The notes: generated by a model from the sequence alone, not told the origin. DNA of 64,000 bases from Phenylobacterium soli (GCF_003254475.1 NZ_QFYQ01000001.1:2852001-2916000), one strand, 5' to 3'; shown: positions 33,675 to 42,614, numbered from the stretch's first letter. Numbers and translations are program-made.

Positions 33675-36446
33675 CTAACCTTGCGGCGCCTGGTCCTCGC
33701 CGCCGGCCTCGCCCTCGGGTTGATCCGCCTCTTCCTGCTCGCCCTGATCGGGCAGGCGTTCGACGGAGACCACGTGCTCGTCCTCGTGCTTGCGGAAGAT
33801 GATCACGCCCTGGGTGTTGCGGCCGGCCAGGCGAACCTGGTTCACCGGAACGCGGATGAGCTGGCCCTGGTCGCTGACCAGCAGGATCTGGTCGCCGTCC
33901 TCCACCGGGAACGAGCCGGCCAGCTTGCCGCCCCGCTTGGTGAGGTCCTGGGCGAGCAGGCCCTGGCCGCCGCGGCCCGTGCGGCGGAACTCGTAGGCCG
34001 AGGTCCGCTTGCCGTAGCCTTCCGTCGAGACGGTGAGCAGGATCTCCTCCGCCGCGCCCATCTCGGCGATGCGGTCCGGCGTCAGCGAGGCCTCGCCTGC
34101 ACCCTCCTCCTCGTCGTCCGGAACGGAAGCCTCCTCCTCGCCCTCGCCCATGGCCGCGCGCATCAGGCGAGCGTGCTTGAGATAGGCGGCGCGCTCGGCC
34201 GGGCTCGCCGGAGCCGTGCGCAGGATGGCCATGGAGATGACCACGTCGCCCTCGGCCAGGCGGATGCCGCGCACACCGGTGGAGTCCCGGCCGGCGAAGA
34301 CACGGACCTCTTCGGTGGCGAAACGGATGCAGCGGCCGAGCGCGGTGGTCAGCAGGATGTCGTTCTGGCCCGCGTTGCAGACGCCGACGCCGACGATCGC
34401 GTCGCCGTCGTCGAGCTTCATGGCGATCTTGCCGTTGCGGCGGATGTCCACGAAGTCGGAGAGCTTGTTGCGCCGCACGTTGCCCGAGCGGGTGGCGAAC
34501 ATCACGTCGTACTGATCCCAGCTCGCCTCGTCCTCAGGCAGCGCCAGGATGGAGGTGATGCTTTCGCCCGGCTCGATCGGCAGCAGGTTGACGAAGGCCT
34601 TGCCGCGGCTGGTCGGCGTGCCGAGCGGCAGGCGCCAGACCTTCAGCTTGTAGGCCTTGCCGCCCGAGGAGAAGAACAGCATCGGCGTGTGGGTGTTGGC
34701 GGAGAAGACGCGGGTGACCGCATCCTCTTCCTTGGTCGCCATGCCCGAGCGCCCCTTCCCGCCCCGGTGCTGGGTCCGGTAGATCGACAGCGGCGTGCGC
34801 TTCACATAGCCGCCGTGCGTCACGGTGATGACCATCTCCTCGCGAGCGATCAGGTCCTCGTCCTCGACGTCGGCGTCGCCCTCGACGATCTCGGTGCGCC
34901 GCGGCACGGCGAAGCGCTCGCGCACCTCCACCAACTCCTCGCGGACAATGCCCATCACCTTCTCGCGGGAGGCCAGGATCTCGAGGAAGCCCTTGATCGC
35001 CTCGGCCAGGGTCTCGGCCTCGCCGAAGATTTCGTCACGGCCGAGGCCCGTCAGGCGCGACAGGGTCAGGGCCAGGATGGCGCGGGCCTGCTCGTCGGTC
35101 AGCCGGATGCGCGCGCCGTCCACCACCACGGTGCGCGGATCGGCGATCAGCTCCACCAGCGGCAGCATGTCCCCGGCCGGCCAGTCGCGGGCCACCAGGC
35201 GCTCGCGGGCCTCGGCGGGATCCTTGGACGAGCGGATGATGTGGATGAACTCGTCGATGTTGGCGACGGCGATGGCCAGGCCGACCAAGACGTGGCCGCG
35301 GTCGCGCGCCTTGCCGAGCTCGAACTTGGTCCGCCGCACGACCACTTCCTCGCGGAAGTCGACGAAGGCGGCGATCATCTCCCGCAGCCCCATCTGCTCG
35401 GGCCGGCCGCGGTTCAGCGCCAGAGCGTTGACGCCGAACGAGGTCTGCAGCGGGGTGTAGCGGTAGAGCTGGTTGAGGATCACGTCCGCCGGGGCGTCGC
35501 GCTTCATCTCGACGACGATGCGCATGCCGTCGCGGTCGCTCTCGTCGCGCAGGTCGGCGATGCCCTCGATCCGCTTCTCGCGGACCAGCTCGGCGATGCG
35601 CTCGACCAGGGCGGCCTTGTTCACCTGGTAGGGGATCGCGGTGATGACGATCGCCTCGCGGTCCTTGCGGATCTCCTCGACGCTGGCCTTGCCGCGCATC
35701 ACCACCGAGCCGCGACCCGACAGCAGCGCCTGGCGCGGCGCCGTACGGCCGATGATCTCGCCGCCGGTCGGGAAGTCCGGGCCGGGCACGATGTCCAGCA
35801 GCTCGTCCGTGCCGATCTCGGGGTTGTCGATCAGCGCCAGACAGGCGTCGACCACCTCGCCGAGGTTGTGCGGCGGAATGTTGGTGGCCATGCCGACGGC
35901 GATGCCGCCGGCGCCGTTGACCAGCAGGTTGGGGATCCGCGAGGGCAGGACCACCGGCTCCTGCTCGGAACCGTCGTAGTTGTCCTTGAAGTCGACCGTG
36001 TCCTTGTCGAGGTCGGCCAGAATCGACATGGAGGCGTGGGTCAGGCGGCACTCGGTGTAGCGCATGGCCGCCGGGGGGTCGTTGTCCACCGAGCCGAAGT
36101 TGCCCTGGCCGTCGATCAGCAGCAGGCCCATCGAGAACGGCTGGGCCATCCGCACCAGGGTGTCGTAGATCGCGAGGTCGCCGTGCGGGTGGTACTTACC
36201 CATCACGTCGCCGACGACGCGGGCCGACTTCACATAGCCGCGGTCAGGGGTGTGCCCCTGCTCGTTCATCGAGAACAGGATGCGCCGGTGCACCGGCTTC
36301 AGGCCGTCGCGCACATCCGGAAGCGCGCGGCTGACGATCACGCTCATGGCGTAGTCGAGATACGAGCGCTTCAGCTCATCCTCGATGGCGATAGGCGCGA
36401 TGCCCCCCTGCCGGTCGGCGGGAGGCGTGGTGTTGTCATCGGTCAA
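33675..36446 (-). CDS. gyrA: DNA gyrase subunit A
   Basis: A 923-residue type IIA topoisomerase subunit that cuts and rejoins DNA so GyrB can introduce negative supercoils. The catalytic Tyr is Y130 ([10 protein letters not shown]). In the quinolone-resistance region the sequence is [15 protein letters not shown]: the residue equivalent to E. coli Ser83 is Leu91, while Asp95 (equivalent to Asp87) is kept. The six-bladed C-terminal domain carries a GyrA-box-like RRTGRGGQG; an acidic insert ([16 protein letters not shown]) lies in that domain. The start is the ATG at 36446 before the [12 protein letters not shown] block. Confidence 0.97.
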   Translation of the reverse strand: MTDDNTTPPADRQGGIAPIAIEDELKRSYLDYAMSVIVSRALPDVRDGLKPVHRRILFSMNEQGHTPDRGYVKSARVVGDVMGKYHPHGDLAIYDTLVRMAQPFSMGLLLIDGQGNFGSVDNDPPAAMRYTECRLTHASMSILADLDKDTVDFKDNYDGSEQEPVVLPSRIPNLLVNGAGGIAVGMATNIPPHNLGEVVDACLALIDNPEIGTDELLDIVPGPDFPTGGEIIGRTAPRQALLSGRGSVVMRGKASVEEIRKDREAIVITAIPYQVNKAALVERIAELVREKRIEGIADLRDESDRDGMRIVVEMKRDAPADVILNQLYRYTPLQTSFGVNALALNRGRPEQMGLREMIAAFVDFREEVVVRRTKFELGKARDRGHVLVGLAIAVANIDEFIHIIRSSKDPAEARERLVARDWPAGDMLPLVELIADPRTVVVDGARIRLTDEQARAILALTLSRLTGLGRDEIFGEAETLAEAIKGFLEILASREKVMGIVREELVEVRERFAVPRRTEIVEGDADVEDEDLIAREEMVITVTHGGYVKRTPLSIYRTQHRGGKGRSGMATKEEDAVTRVFSANTHTPMLFFSSGGKAYKLKVWRLPLGTPTSRGKAFVNLLPIEPGESITSILALPEDEASWDQYDVMFATRSGNVRRNKLSDFVDIRRNGKIAMKLDDGDAIVGVGVCNAGQNDILLTTALGRCIRFATEEVRVFAGRDSTGVRGIRLAEGDVVISMAILRTAPASPAERAAYLKHARLMRAAMGEGEEEASVPDDEEEGAGEASLTPDRIAEMGAAEEILLTVSTEGYGKRTSAYEFRRTGRGGQGLLAQDLTKRGGKLAGSFPVEDGDQILLVSDQGQLIRVPVNQVRLAGRNTQGVIIFRKHEDEHVVSVERLPDQGEQEEADQPEGEAGGEDQAPQG

Positions 36447-36524
36447 GGGAGGGATTTCGCCGTTCGAATCGAGACGCTTATGTGGGGATCATGGTTAGCA
36501 CCCTGAAGGCCCGGGCGCCATCTC

Positions 36525-36558
36525 TGCGCGCGCATGCGTACGCATGCGCGTACGCGTG
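36525..36558. repeat. Alternating purine-pyrimidine tract with a perfect palindrome upstream of gyrA
   Basis: Thirty-four consecutive bases alternate pyrimidine and purine without interruption, and the central 22 bases (36529-36550, centred on GTAC) form a perfect palindrome. Such DNA can flip to Z-form or extrude a cruciform under negative supercoiling. It lies 79-112 bases upstream of the gyrA ATG and just after the stop of the acetyltransferase gene. Confidence 0.9.
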
Positions 36559-36564
36559 AGGCGC

Positions 36565-37338
36565 TCAGCGCATCGGCTCGGCGACCGCGAGGATCTCGTC
36601 GTGGGTGATGGGTTGCGGCGCGAACGGCTGGACGCCGCCGGCGGCGATGCGCGCCTCCAGGGCCTCGATGAACCGCTCTGGCTGGGGAACCGGCAGCTCG
36701 ACCAGCAGGTCCGGACCATAGCGCCACCAGGCGAGCGCGCGGAGCCGCTCGACGAGCGCCTCGGGAAAGCGCATCCGCAGCACTCGGGCCGGGGCCCCGA
36801 CCATCACCGCGTAGGGCGGAACGTCCTCGAGGATCAGGCTGCGCGCGCCGATCACCGCCCCATCGCCGATGCTCACCCCGGGGCCGATGGAGGCCTGGTC
36901 GCCGATCCAGACGTCGTGGCCGAGGCGGATGCGTTGGTCGGGCGGGCTGAAGGTCCACTGGTTAGCGGCGTCGCCACGGACGTGATCGCGGAAATAGGTC
37001 ATGACGCCCTGCAGCGGGCCGGCGCCATAGCTGAACGGCGAAGTGCTGGCCCAATCGAGCGGGTGAGGGTCGCCGATCCAGGTCACGCCGCTGCCGATCG
37101 AGCCATAGCGACCGATCTCCAGCCGCCCGTCGAGCTGGGAGTGGCTGTAGGTGAAGGCTCCCATGGAAGCCGGCAGCAGGTAGCCGAAGAACATCTGCGC
37201 GTGGGGCTCGAGCCGGCAGTCCTCGGGGACCGAGATCCGCTCGCCGACCTTCAGCCTGTCGCCGCGCCAGGCGGCGTGCGCGAACCGCCGCTCGCGGAGC
37301 AGGTCGAGGAGGCCCTGGGTGACGATCACGGCGGTCAT
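36565..37338 (-). CDS. Hexapeptide-repeat O-acetyltransferase (CatB/xenobiotic type)
   Basis: A 257-residue left-handed beta-helix transferase. Hexapeptide repeats are clear (IRLGHDVWIGDQASIGPGVSIGDGAVIGA), preceded by an N-terminal segment with SHSQLDG and the GDPHPLDW loop, and followed by the VVGAP-like VMVGAPARVLR end signature. The catalytic His is probably in FTYSHS. These enzymes acetylate chloramphenicol-type drugs or sugars; the substrate here is not known. It lies directly upstream of gyrA on the same strand. Confidence 0.87.
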   Translation of the reverse strand: MTAVIVTQGLLDLLRERRFAHAAWRGDRLKVGERISVPEDCRLEPHAQMFFGYLLPASMGAFTYSHSQLDGRLEIGRYGSIGSGVTWIGDPHPLDWASTSPFSYGAGPLQGVMTYFRDHVRGDAANQWTFSPPDQRIRLGHDVWIGDQASIGPGVSIGDGAVIGARSLILEDVPPYAVMVGAPARVLRMRFPEALVERLRALAWWRYGPDLLVELPVPQPERFIEALEARIAAGGVQPFAPQPITHDEILAVAEPMR

Positions 37339-37434
37339 GGCCGGGCTCTACCATGGCCCGCCCGAGCCGCGACAGACCCGCGCGTGACCGCAGCCGGCGA
37401 AGCGCCTAGGTTGGCGCCAGGAGAGTCACCGTCC

Positions 37435-38487
37435 ATGCCGTTCTTGTCCGGCGAGGCCGCGCCCTGGTTCAGGGCGCCCACGCTGTCCAGCCCCGAGTTC
37501 CTGTTCGACACCGCCGCGGGGCGCTACGTCCTCCTGCTCTTCCCGCCGAGCGACGGCGCGCCCAAGGCCGAGGCCCTGCAGCAGTTGATGATCCATCGGG
37601 CGCTGCTCGACGACGTCCGCGTCTCGGCCTTCGTGGTGCTGCGCGAGCCCGAACGGGTGAAGGGGGCGGCCGACGCCCGTGGCCTGCGCTGGTTCCGCGA
37701 CGAGGACGGCGCCGTCAGCCGGCTCTACGGGGCTCTCGACGCGGAAGGTCGTGAGCGGCCTTTCTGGCTCGTCCTCGACCCGACCCTGCGGGTGATGTGG
37801 GAGGCTCCGGCCGAGGCCGGTGACGATGTCTTCCGCAGGCTGTGGTCGCTGCCGCCGCCGGCCGAGCACGCCGGGCTGTCCGTTCCCGCCCCGGTGCTGA
37901 TCGCCCCGCGGGTGTTCGAGCCCGAGCTCTGCGCCCGGCTGATCCGCATGGTGGAGACCCAGGGCTCGACCTTCAGCGGCGTGATGCGCGACCAGGGCGA
38001 GGTCACCGTCGCCGTCATGGACGAGCTCAAGAAGCGCCGCGACCTGCTGATCGAGGATCCGGCGCTGCAGGCGGAGATCCGCGACCGCTTCGAGCGGCGG
38101 CTGTTCCCGCTTGTCCAGCGGGCGTTCGGCTTCGAGGTCACCGAGGTCGAGCGCTACCTGGTCACCTGCTACGACGCGGCCGACGGCGGCGTCTTCCACG
38201 CCCACCGCGACAACTTCACGTTCCAGACCGCGCACCGCAAGTTCGCCTGCTCGATCCTGCTCAACGACGATTTCGAGGGCGGCGACCTGCGGTTTCCAGA
38301 ATTCGGAGCCCAGCCCTACCGCCCTCCGGCCGGGGCGGCGGCCGTCTTCGCCTGCGGCCTGTTGCACGAGGTGAGCCGCGTGACCTCTGGCCGCCGCTAC
38401 GCCTTCGTGCCCTTCTTCTTCGACGCCGAAGGCCGCAAGGTGCGGGAGGCCTACGCGGAGCGTATCAGGGCCCAGCAGGCCACCTGA
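37435..38487 (+). CDS. Redoxin-like domain fused to 2OG-Fe(II) oxygenase
   Basis: A 350-residue two-domain protein. Residues 1-130 resemble the AhpC/TSA fold (APWFRAPTLSS, YVLLLFPPSDGAP, FWLVLDPTLRVMW), but the position of the peroxidatic Cys is occupied by non-Cys residues in FPPSDGAPK, so the peroxidase would be inactive. Residues 160-345 form a prolyl-4-hydroxylase-type domain with the HxD iron pair in FHAHRDNF, a distal His in LLHEVSRV and the 2-oxoglutarate Arg in SGRRYAF. It probably hydroxylates a protein or small molecule. ATG at 37435 begins the conserved domain. Confidence 0.83.
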   Translation: MPFLSGEAAPWFRAPTLSSPEFLFDTAAGRYVLLLFPPSDGAPKAEALQQLMIHRALLDDVRVSAFVVLREPERVKGAADARGLRWFRDEDGAVSRLYGALDAEGRERPFWLVLDPTLRVMWEAPAEAGDDVFRRLWSLPPPAEHAGLSVPAPVLIAPRVFEPELCARLIRMVETQGSTFSGVMRDQGEVTVAVMDELKKRRDLLIEDPALQAEIRDRFERRLFPLVQRAFGFEVTEVERYLVTCYDAADGGVFHAHRDNFTFQTAHRKFACSILLNDDFEGGDLRFPEFGAQPYRPPAGAAAVFACGLLHEVSRVTSGRRYAFVPFFFDAEGRKVREAYAERIRAQQAT

Positions 38488-38560
38488 ACCCCACGCGGCG
38501 CCGTCCGTCATGCGCGGTTCAGCAGCGTTCGAGCATGCTCTGGTGATGAGGACTTCCTAT

Positions 38561-39025
38561 ATGCCGCCCATGACCCACCTCAGCGCCCCCGCCCTCACCG
38601 CAAGCTTCGCCGCCGCGGCCGCCCTCCTCGGGCCGCTGGCGGCGCACGCCCAGACCACCATCCAGCCCGGCTATTGGGAGACCACCAGCCAGGTGATCTC
38701 GCCCTTCCCGACCAAGAAGGTCGAGAAGCGCTGCATCCGGGCCGAGGACGTGGAGAAGGTGATCGCCGGCTCGCCGAACCACAACTACACCTGCACCTAT
38801 CCGACCAAGGAGATCGGCGGCGGCAAGATCCGCCTGGCCGGCAGCTGCAAGACCAAGCACGGCGATCCGGTGCCGATCTCCAGCGATGGGGTCTACACGG
38901 CCACGACGCTCAGGATGGACGCTTATATCCGTCCAAAGCTCGGCGGCCTGACGGTGCCCGTCCACGCCCGCACGGCGGCGACCCGCATCGGCGACGTCTG
39001 CCCGACGGCCCAGGTCGCCAAGTAA
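38561..39025 (+). CDS. DUF3617 family secreted protein
   Basis: A 154-residue exported protein. A signal peptide (1-28) precedes QPGYWETTSQV, the typical DUF3617 opening, and four Cys appear in the mature part (RCIRAEDV, NYTCTY, GSCKTK, GDVCPT), likely forming two disulphides in the periplasm. The start is uncertain: ATGs exist at 38546, 38561 and 38570; a GAGG site fits 38561 best. Function of the family is unknown. A hairpin terminator follows. Confidence 0.8.
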   Translation: MPPMTHLSAPALTASFAAAAALLGPLAAHAQTTIQPGYWETTSQVISPFPTKKVEKRCIRAEDVEKVIAGSPNHNYTCTYPTKEIGGGKIRLAGSCKTKHGDPVPISSDGVYTATTLRMDAYIRPKLGGLTVPVHARTAATRIGDVCPTAQVAK

Positions 39026-39051
39026 GCCCGGCGCACGCCCCAAAACGCCGA

Positions 39052-39079
39052 AGCCCCGCCGTCTCGCAACGGCGGGGCT
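39052..39079 (+). terminator. Intrinsic terminator after the DUF3617 gene
   Basis: Perfect 11-bp stem AGCCCCGCCGT / ACGGCGGGGCT with a six-base loop, 27 bases after the stop. The downstream tail is only moderately T-rich (CTCTGCT). Confidence 0.7.
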
Positions 39080-39523
39080 CTGCTGCGGCTCTGACCCGAA
39101 GGCGCCTGCCGCTGCCCCCCGACAACGGCCGACGCCCGAAGGCCGTTCCGTGATCAGAACGGTTATGCGGACCAAATTGCGTCAACAGCGGCGTAAGCCA
39201 CTGATTTGAAATCCGTTCAGGTCTGCAATTCGCGCAGTTTGACAACAAGCTCGGCAGGAGCGGCGTGCGCCGACCGGCGCGCGCACGCCGCGTGTCAATA
39301 AAAGCACCAATGGAGAGTGAGAGAGGGGGGGCGGGGGGAGAGAGCGAGAGGGCCGGCCGCGGGACGCTGTATAAAAGGCGTCGGAATGGCTGTCCCGCTG
39401 GAGCGGCGTCGAGGCCGGTTCCGCGTCTCGCCAGGATACGAGCTGGTGTGGGCGCCTGGAGCGCTGGTGCGTTCAGAGGCGACCGGACGCTTCACACGCC
39501 CGACCGCCTCCGAGGCTAGCCGA
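39080..39523. other. Non-coding stretch with a polypurine tract
   Basis: No open frame here has convincing protein features. The GC content falls compared with the backbone (for example GATTTGAAATCCGTTCAG near 39205). Bases 39312-39352 are purine on the plus strand except for three pyrimidines, a possible triplex-forming tract. It lies after the minus-strand ssb paralogue and may mark the edge of an acquired segment. Confidence 0.5.
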
Positions 39524-39937
39524 CTAGCAGACCGGTTCATCGATCTCCGGCTGGAAATCACGGTCGGCGGGCTCATCAGGCTGGCTAGCGCCGTTCGACC
39601 TCGAGCCCTGCAGCACGGTGAGTTGGTGCTGCGGACCGGACATGGCGATCTTGGCCCGAGACTGCTTGACGCCACCCTTTTCGAACTCGTCGTAACGCAG
39701 GATGCCAGTGACTTCGACCAGATCGCCCTTCTGGACGTAGGCTTCGAGGAACTTCACCGTGCCCTGCATGAAGGTCTCGACGGTGTGCCAGGTGGTGCGA
39801 GACTTGCGTTCTCCGTCCTTCTTCCAACGCTCTTCGGTGGCGATCCGGAAGGTGGCGACCTTGGCGCCGTTGTTGGTCGTGCGGAACTCAGGGTTGGTCC
39901 CCAGTCGGCCGATCAGGGTCACGCGGTTGGCGGTCAT
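39524..39937 (-). CDS. Second single-stranded DNA-binding protein (SSB paralogue)
   Basis: A 137-residue OB-fold SSB. The start (MTANRVTLIGRLGTNPEFR) and the segments WHTVETFMQGTVKFLEAYVQKGD and QLTVLQG match SSB. The C terminus ends IDEPVC, without the DDDIPF-type acidic tip that normally recruits repair and replication proteins, so it may not interact with those partners. Differences from the main SSB are many, and it is shorter. It neighbours integrase and transposase remnants, so it is probably cargo from a mobile element. Confidence 0.85.
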   Translation of the reverse strand: MTANRVTLIGRLGTNPEFRTTNNGAKVATFRIATEERWKKDGERKSRTTWHTVETFMQGTVKFLEAYVQKGDLVEVTGILRYDEFEKGGVKQSRAKIAMSGPQHQLTVLQGSRSNGASQPDEPADRDFQPEIDEPVC

Positions 39938-40614
39938 CTTGGTAATCCTTCAGCTCGACCGGCCCGAACCTTCGGACCGGCACGCGGTCATCGCCGCGAT
40001 CACGTCCCGCCAAGGACCGGGCAGACAGGGCCGGGGCGAAAGCCCGAGGCCGGTGGAAGCCGGCCTGCACAAGCGAAGCGCGGAAGGCCGGAGGGTCCGC
40101 CGCCCTCGCCTCGCGCAGCGGGGTTGGCTTTTGGACCGGTCCGCCCCGGTCAGGGATCGTGATTGAGAGCGGCGCACCGCCATGCCGGATGGTTCAGCCC
40201 CCGCGAGTTGGACTACCCAGACCGGCAACCCTCCCCTGGCGGACCGGGGACGGCATGGTTCCGATCGCCCGGGCGCACATCCCGCATGCCTGCGCTCGCT
40301 GCCGGTTCGGTGGGGAAAGGCGCCCGAAGGACCTCTGCCTGCCTAAAGGTCGACGTACGCCTTTCGGTCGGCGGCGCTGTCCCATTCGCCAAAGGCGCCG
40401 AAGGGATCCTCTGTCGCGAGCGGTCGCGCCCTGGTCATCACCCGCATCGTCGCCGGACGCCAGCAGAGCGACATCGGTCAGATGCTGCCCTGGCGCTATC
40501 AGGCCAGCCCCGATGCCGTCGTCTGAGCCGGTTCTGGACCCAGCCGCGATTCGACGTCTGCTCTCAGGTTGGACATCAAAGACGGATCGCGACCCATCGC
40601 AGACCTTGGAGCGC
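39938..40614. other. Spacer upstream of the SSB paralogue, mostly without genes
   Basis: Open frames on both strands overlap here, but none has a recognisable family apart from the transposase-like fragment at 40416-40526. The first 200 bases contain many short GC hairpins (for example CCGGGGCGAAAGCCCGAGG near 40031), which could be a structured leader of ssb or just GC-rich DNA. No promoter or tRNA was identified with confidence. Confidence 0.45.
40416..40526 (+). pseudogene. Possible transposase C-terminal fragment
   Basis: In the frame ending at the TGA at 40524 the translation contains LVITRIVAGRQQSDIGQMLP followed by WRY, which resembles the tail of IS66-type transposases (a helix, then a leucine-proline-tryptophan motif before the stop). 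No upstream part of a transposase is found in this frame, so it would be a remnant. The match is short and judged by eye. Confidence 0.35.
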
Positions 40615-41070
40615 TCAGCGCAGGGGCGAGTGGGCAGGGAAATAGGTTGGTAGCGGAGTGGGCGCACCCTTCAGCGGTGGCCCATCATCTACGTTGCACC
40701 AGCTTCGCAGCGTCTCTCCCGTCTCGGCGTCCGCCACCATGTTCACGACCGCACAGCCACCGTGGACGAATTGTGGGAACTGCTCCCGCGGGGTGATGAC
40801 GTGCATACCAGCCGGCGCGCTCGTCCAGGGGCTGGGAGTTCGGACGTAAACGCCGAGCCATACGGCACGCGGAGCAGCAAGACTGAAGGAGCCTGACGTA
40901 GTGAAGGGAAGGTCCTCATCGCTCCCGATCGTCGCTCTCATCCAGTAGCGGACATAGCGATCCTTGTTGAGATGCCGCTCTGGGAGCACGGCACGTGCGT
41001 CCGCGACTTCCACACTTGCCGGGGCTCCTGCGGAAGCAGGGGCGACAAGAGCCAAGATCACAGCGAGCAA
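40615..41070 (-). CDS. Putative secreted protein of unknown function
   Basis: A 151-residue protein with an N-terminal hydrophobic signal-like segment (LAVILALVAPASAGA) and a mature region with two Cys (HGGCAVVNM, RSWCNVDD). The start is TTG at 41070, or the GTG three codons later; both follow an in-frame TAG and no ATG is available, which lowers confidence. The reading frame avoids stops over the whole length with ordinary amino-acid use. It lies in the decayed mobile-element zone and could itself be cargo. Confidence 0.5.
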   Translation of the reverse strand: MLAVILALVAPASAGAPASVEVADARAVLPERHLNKDRYVRYWMRATIGSDEDLPFTTSGSFSLAAPRAVWLGVYVRTPSPWTSAPAGMHVITPREQFPQFVHGGCAVVNMVADAETGETLRSWCNVDDGPPLKGAPTPLPTYFPAHSPLR

Positions 41071-41204
41071 GGATACCTGCGTTGTCCCGCGAGAGGGTGC
41101 GGGTGCCCGCCGCTAACTCAACCACATTGCCCCCGCGGCCGGACGCGAGGCCATTCGGATGAGCAAGCGCAGCGATTGGTCGGGCTGCGGCATCCCAGAG
41201 ATCG

Positions 41205-41455
41205 TCGAGTTCATGGCCGCGGAACAGGGCCCCAGTCGCGACCCGCTCCTCGAGCGAGACCCCCCGGCTCTTGCTCCAGATCAGAAGGACCTGCACGCCG
41301 ATCAACCGCTGCTCGATGGTCTTTGCGGCCCGGGCTCGACAACGAGTGAGCACATACAGAGTGGGGTTGTGAAGCGGCACACCGCTTTCACGGTCGACTA
41401 GCAGCGGCAACCGCTCACCACACGGGCGCACATGCCATCTCACCACGGGCCACAT
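41205..41455 (-). pseudogene. Truncated tyrosine-recombinase (integrase) N-terminal remnant
   Basis: The minus frame from the ATG at 41455 encodes LPLLVDRESGVPLHNP, then TRCRARAAKTIEQ and LLIWSKSRGVSLEERV, a good likeness to the SAM-like core-binding domain at the start of plasmid/ICE tyrosine recombinases, where it leads to HELDDL. After about residue 83 the similarity stops, and the catalytic domain is absent. The open frame runs on to a TGA at 40916 but looks random. This is the best sign that the region was once a mobile element. Confidence 0.6.
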
Positions 41456-41524
41456 ATGGACAGCTCCGAAGAGGTACGTCTTTCGGAGGCTACCGAGCGC
41501 AATCGCAGGTGCGATAGGTGCAAT

Positions 41525-41559
41525 AAAAAAGCGGCCGGTTTCGAGATGAAACCGACCGC
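41525..41559 (-). terminator. Intrinsic terminator of ssb
   Basis: On the minus strand a 12-bp stem with one mismatch (GCGGTCGGTTTC / GAAACCGGCCGC) is followed by TTTTTT, 28 bases after the ssb stop. Confidence 0.88.
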
Positions 41560-41587
41560 CTATTTACAGATCTGCCTTAGCTACCCG

Positions 41588-42061
41588 CTAGAACGGAATT
41601 TCGTCGTCGAGGTCGGCGGAGAACTCCTCGCGCGGGCCCGAGCTCTGGGCGCGCGGGCCGGAGGAGAAGCCGCCGGAATAGCCGCCCTCGCCCTGCTCGG
41701 CGTCGCCACCGCGGCCGTCGAGCATGGTCAGCTCGCCGCGGAACTTCTGCAGCACCACCTCGGTCGAGAACTTCTCCTGGCCCGACTGGTCCTGCCACTT
41801 GCGGGTCTGGAGCGAGCCCTCGATGTAGACCTTCGAGCCCTTGCGCAGGTAGTTCTCGGCCACCTTCACCAGGTTGTCGTTGAAGATCACGACGCGGTGC
41901 CACTCGGTCTTCTCCTTGCGCTCGCCGCTGTTGCGGTCGCGCCAGGTTTCGGAGGTGGCCACGCGGAGATTGGCGACGCGGTCGCCGGAGTTGAGGGAGC
42001 GGATCTCGGGGTCGGCCCCGAGATTGCCCACCAGGATGACCTTGTTGACGCTGCCCGCCAT
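41588..42061 (-). CDS. ssb: Single-stranded DNA-binding protein
   Basis: A 157-residue housekeeping SSB, tetrameric in the family, coating ssDNA in replication, repair and recombination. The OB domain occupies about 1-110 ([47 protein letters not shown]), followed by a Gly/Ser-rich linker and the canonical acidic tip ending DDEIPF, which binds partner proteins. A LexA box lies 83 bases upstream, so SOS induction is expected. It has its own terminator. Confidence 0.95.
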   Translation of the reverse strand: MAGSVNKVILVGNLGADPEIRSLNSGDRVANLRVATSETWRDRNSGERKEKTEWHRVVIFNDNLVKVAENYLRKGSKVYIEGSLQTRKWQDQSGQEKFSTEVVLQKFRGELTMLDGRGGDAEQGEGGYSGGFSSGPRAQSSGPREEFSADLDDEIPF

Positions 42062-42143
42062 GTCGATGTCCTAAGCTTCCGTGTTTGCGGGCTGATCGCC
42101 CAGGCGCACGCTAGCGGCCCGTTAACACAATCGCAAGCAATCC

Positions 42144-42158
42144 GTTCCCCATACGTTC
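42144..42158 (-). promoter_or_regulatory. LexA (SOS) box of ssb
   Basis: GTTC-CCCATAC-GTTC matches the alphaproteobacterial LexA operator. It lies 83 bases before the ssb start, in the promoter region; a TTAAC half-site resembling part of a CtrA motif lies just next to it (42122-42126). Confidence 0.7.
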
Positions 42159-42184
42159 ACGTCCGAACGGCGGTTACCCACAAC

Positions 42185-42562
42185 CTATTGCTGCGGCATG
42201 GCGCCGGGAACGGCCAGCCGCCCGTCGCCGGTGCGCACCAGGGCGATGTAGCGGGGACCTTCCAGGGTGGTTGAAGTGAAGATCCCTTCCTTTTGAAGGA
42301 AAATGAAATTCGCCTGGTAGGCGCCGAGGATCTCCTGCGCCGAGCCGCCCATGGTCAGGAACTTGATGCGCATGGCCTCGAGGTTGGCCGCGCAGGTCTC
42401 AAGGTTCGGGGTGGCGACCACCTTGTTGTACTTCAGCGCCCCGCCCTTCTCGAACACCACGTGGTAGCAGACGCCAGGCGTGCCGGGCGGCTCGGTGCGC
42501 TTGGCGCAGCCGGCAAGCGTGGCGGTGGCGGCGAGGGCGAGGAAGAGCGCGGTGCGGATCAT
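42185..42562 (-). CDS. Hypothetical lipoprotein
   Basis: A 125-residue protein with a lipoprotein signal peptide (lipobox TLAGC, Cys 19). The mature part includes two Cys (GVCYHVVFEKGG and LETCAANLEAMR) and a hydrophobic FIFLQKEGIF strand. No family was recognised. It lies upstream of ssb on the same strand with 123 bases between, where the SOS box sits, so it is probably transcribed separately. Confidence 0.72.
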   Translation of the reverse strand: MIRTALFLALAATATLAGCAKRTEPPGTPGVCYHVVFEKGGALKYNKVVATPNLETCAANLEAMRIKFLTMGGSAQEILGAYQANFIFLQKEGIFTSTTLEGPRYIALVRTGDGRLAVPGAMPQQ

Positions 42563-42614
42563 CGCGTGAACCTACACAAGGGGGCGGTGGAGCGCGAGAG
42601 CGTCAGGGGCCCTC

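Noticed and set aside
33654..36506. A 950-codon open frame on the plus strand opposite gyrA.
   Set aside because: It is the antisense frame of a high-GC gene; the composition (Val/Ala/His/Gln rich, no family) is that of a shadow, and gyrA is certain.
39360..39385. A TATA-like sequence (TATAAAAGG) near 39370 as a promoter.
   Set aside because: There is no supported gene downstream on that strand and no -35 partner; it is likely chance.
40163..40667. Three overlapping open frames (160, 164 and 157 codons) as new genes.
   Set aside because: They overlap each other on both strands, lack family signals, have poor ribosome sites, and are Arg/Pro/Ser rich as expected from noncoding high-GC DNA.
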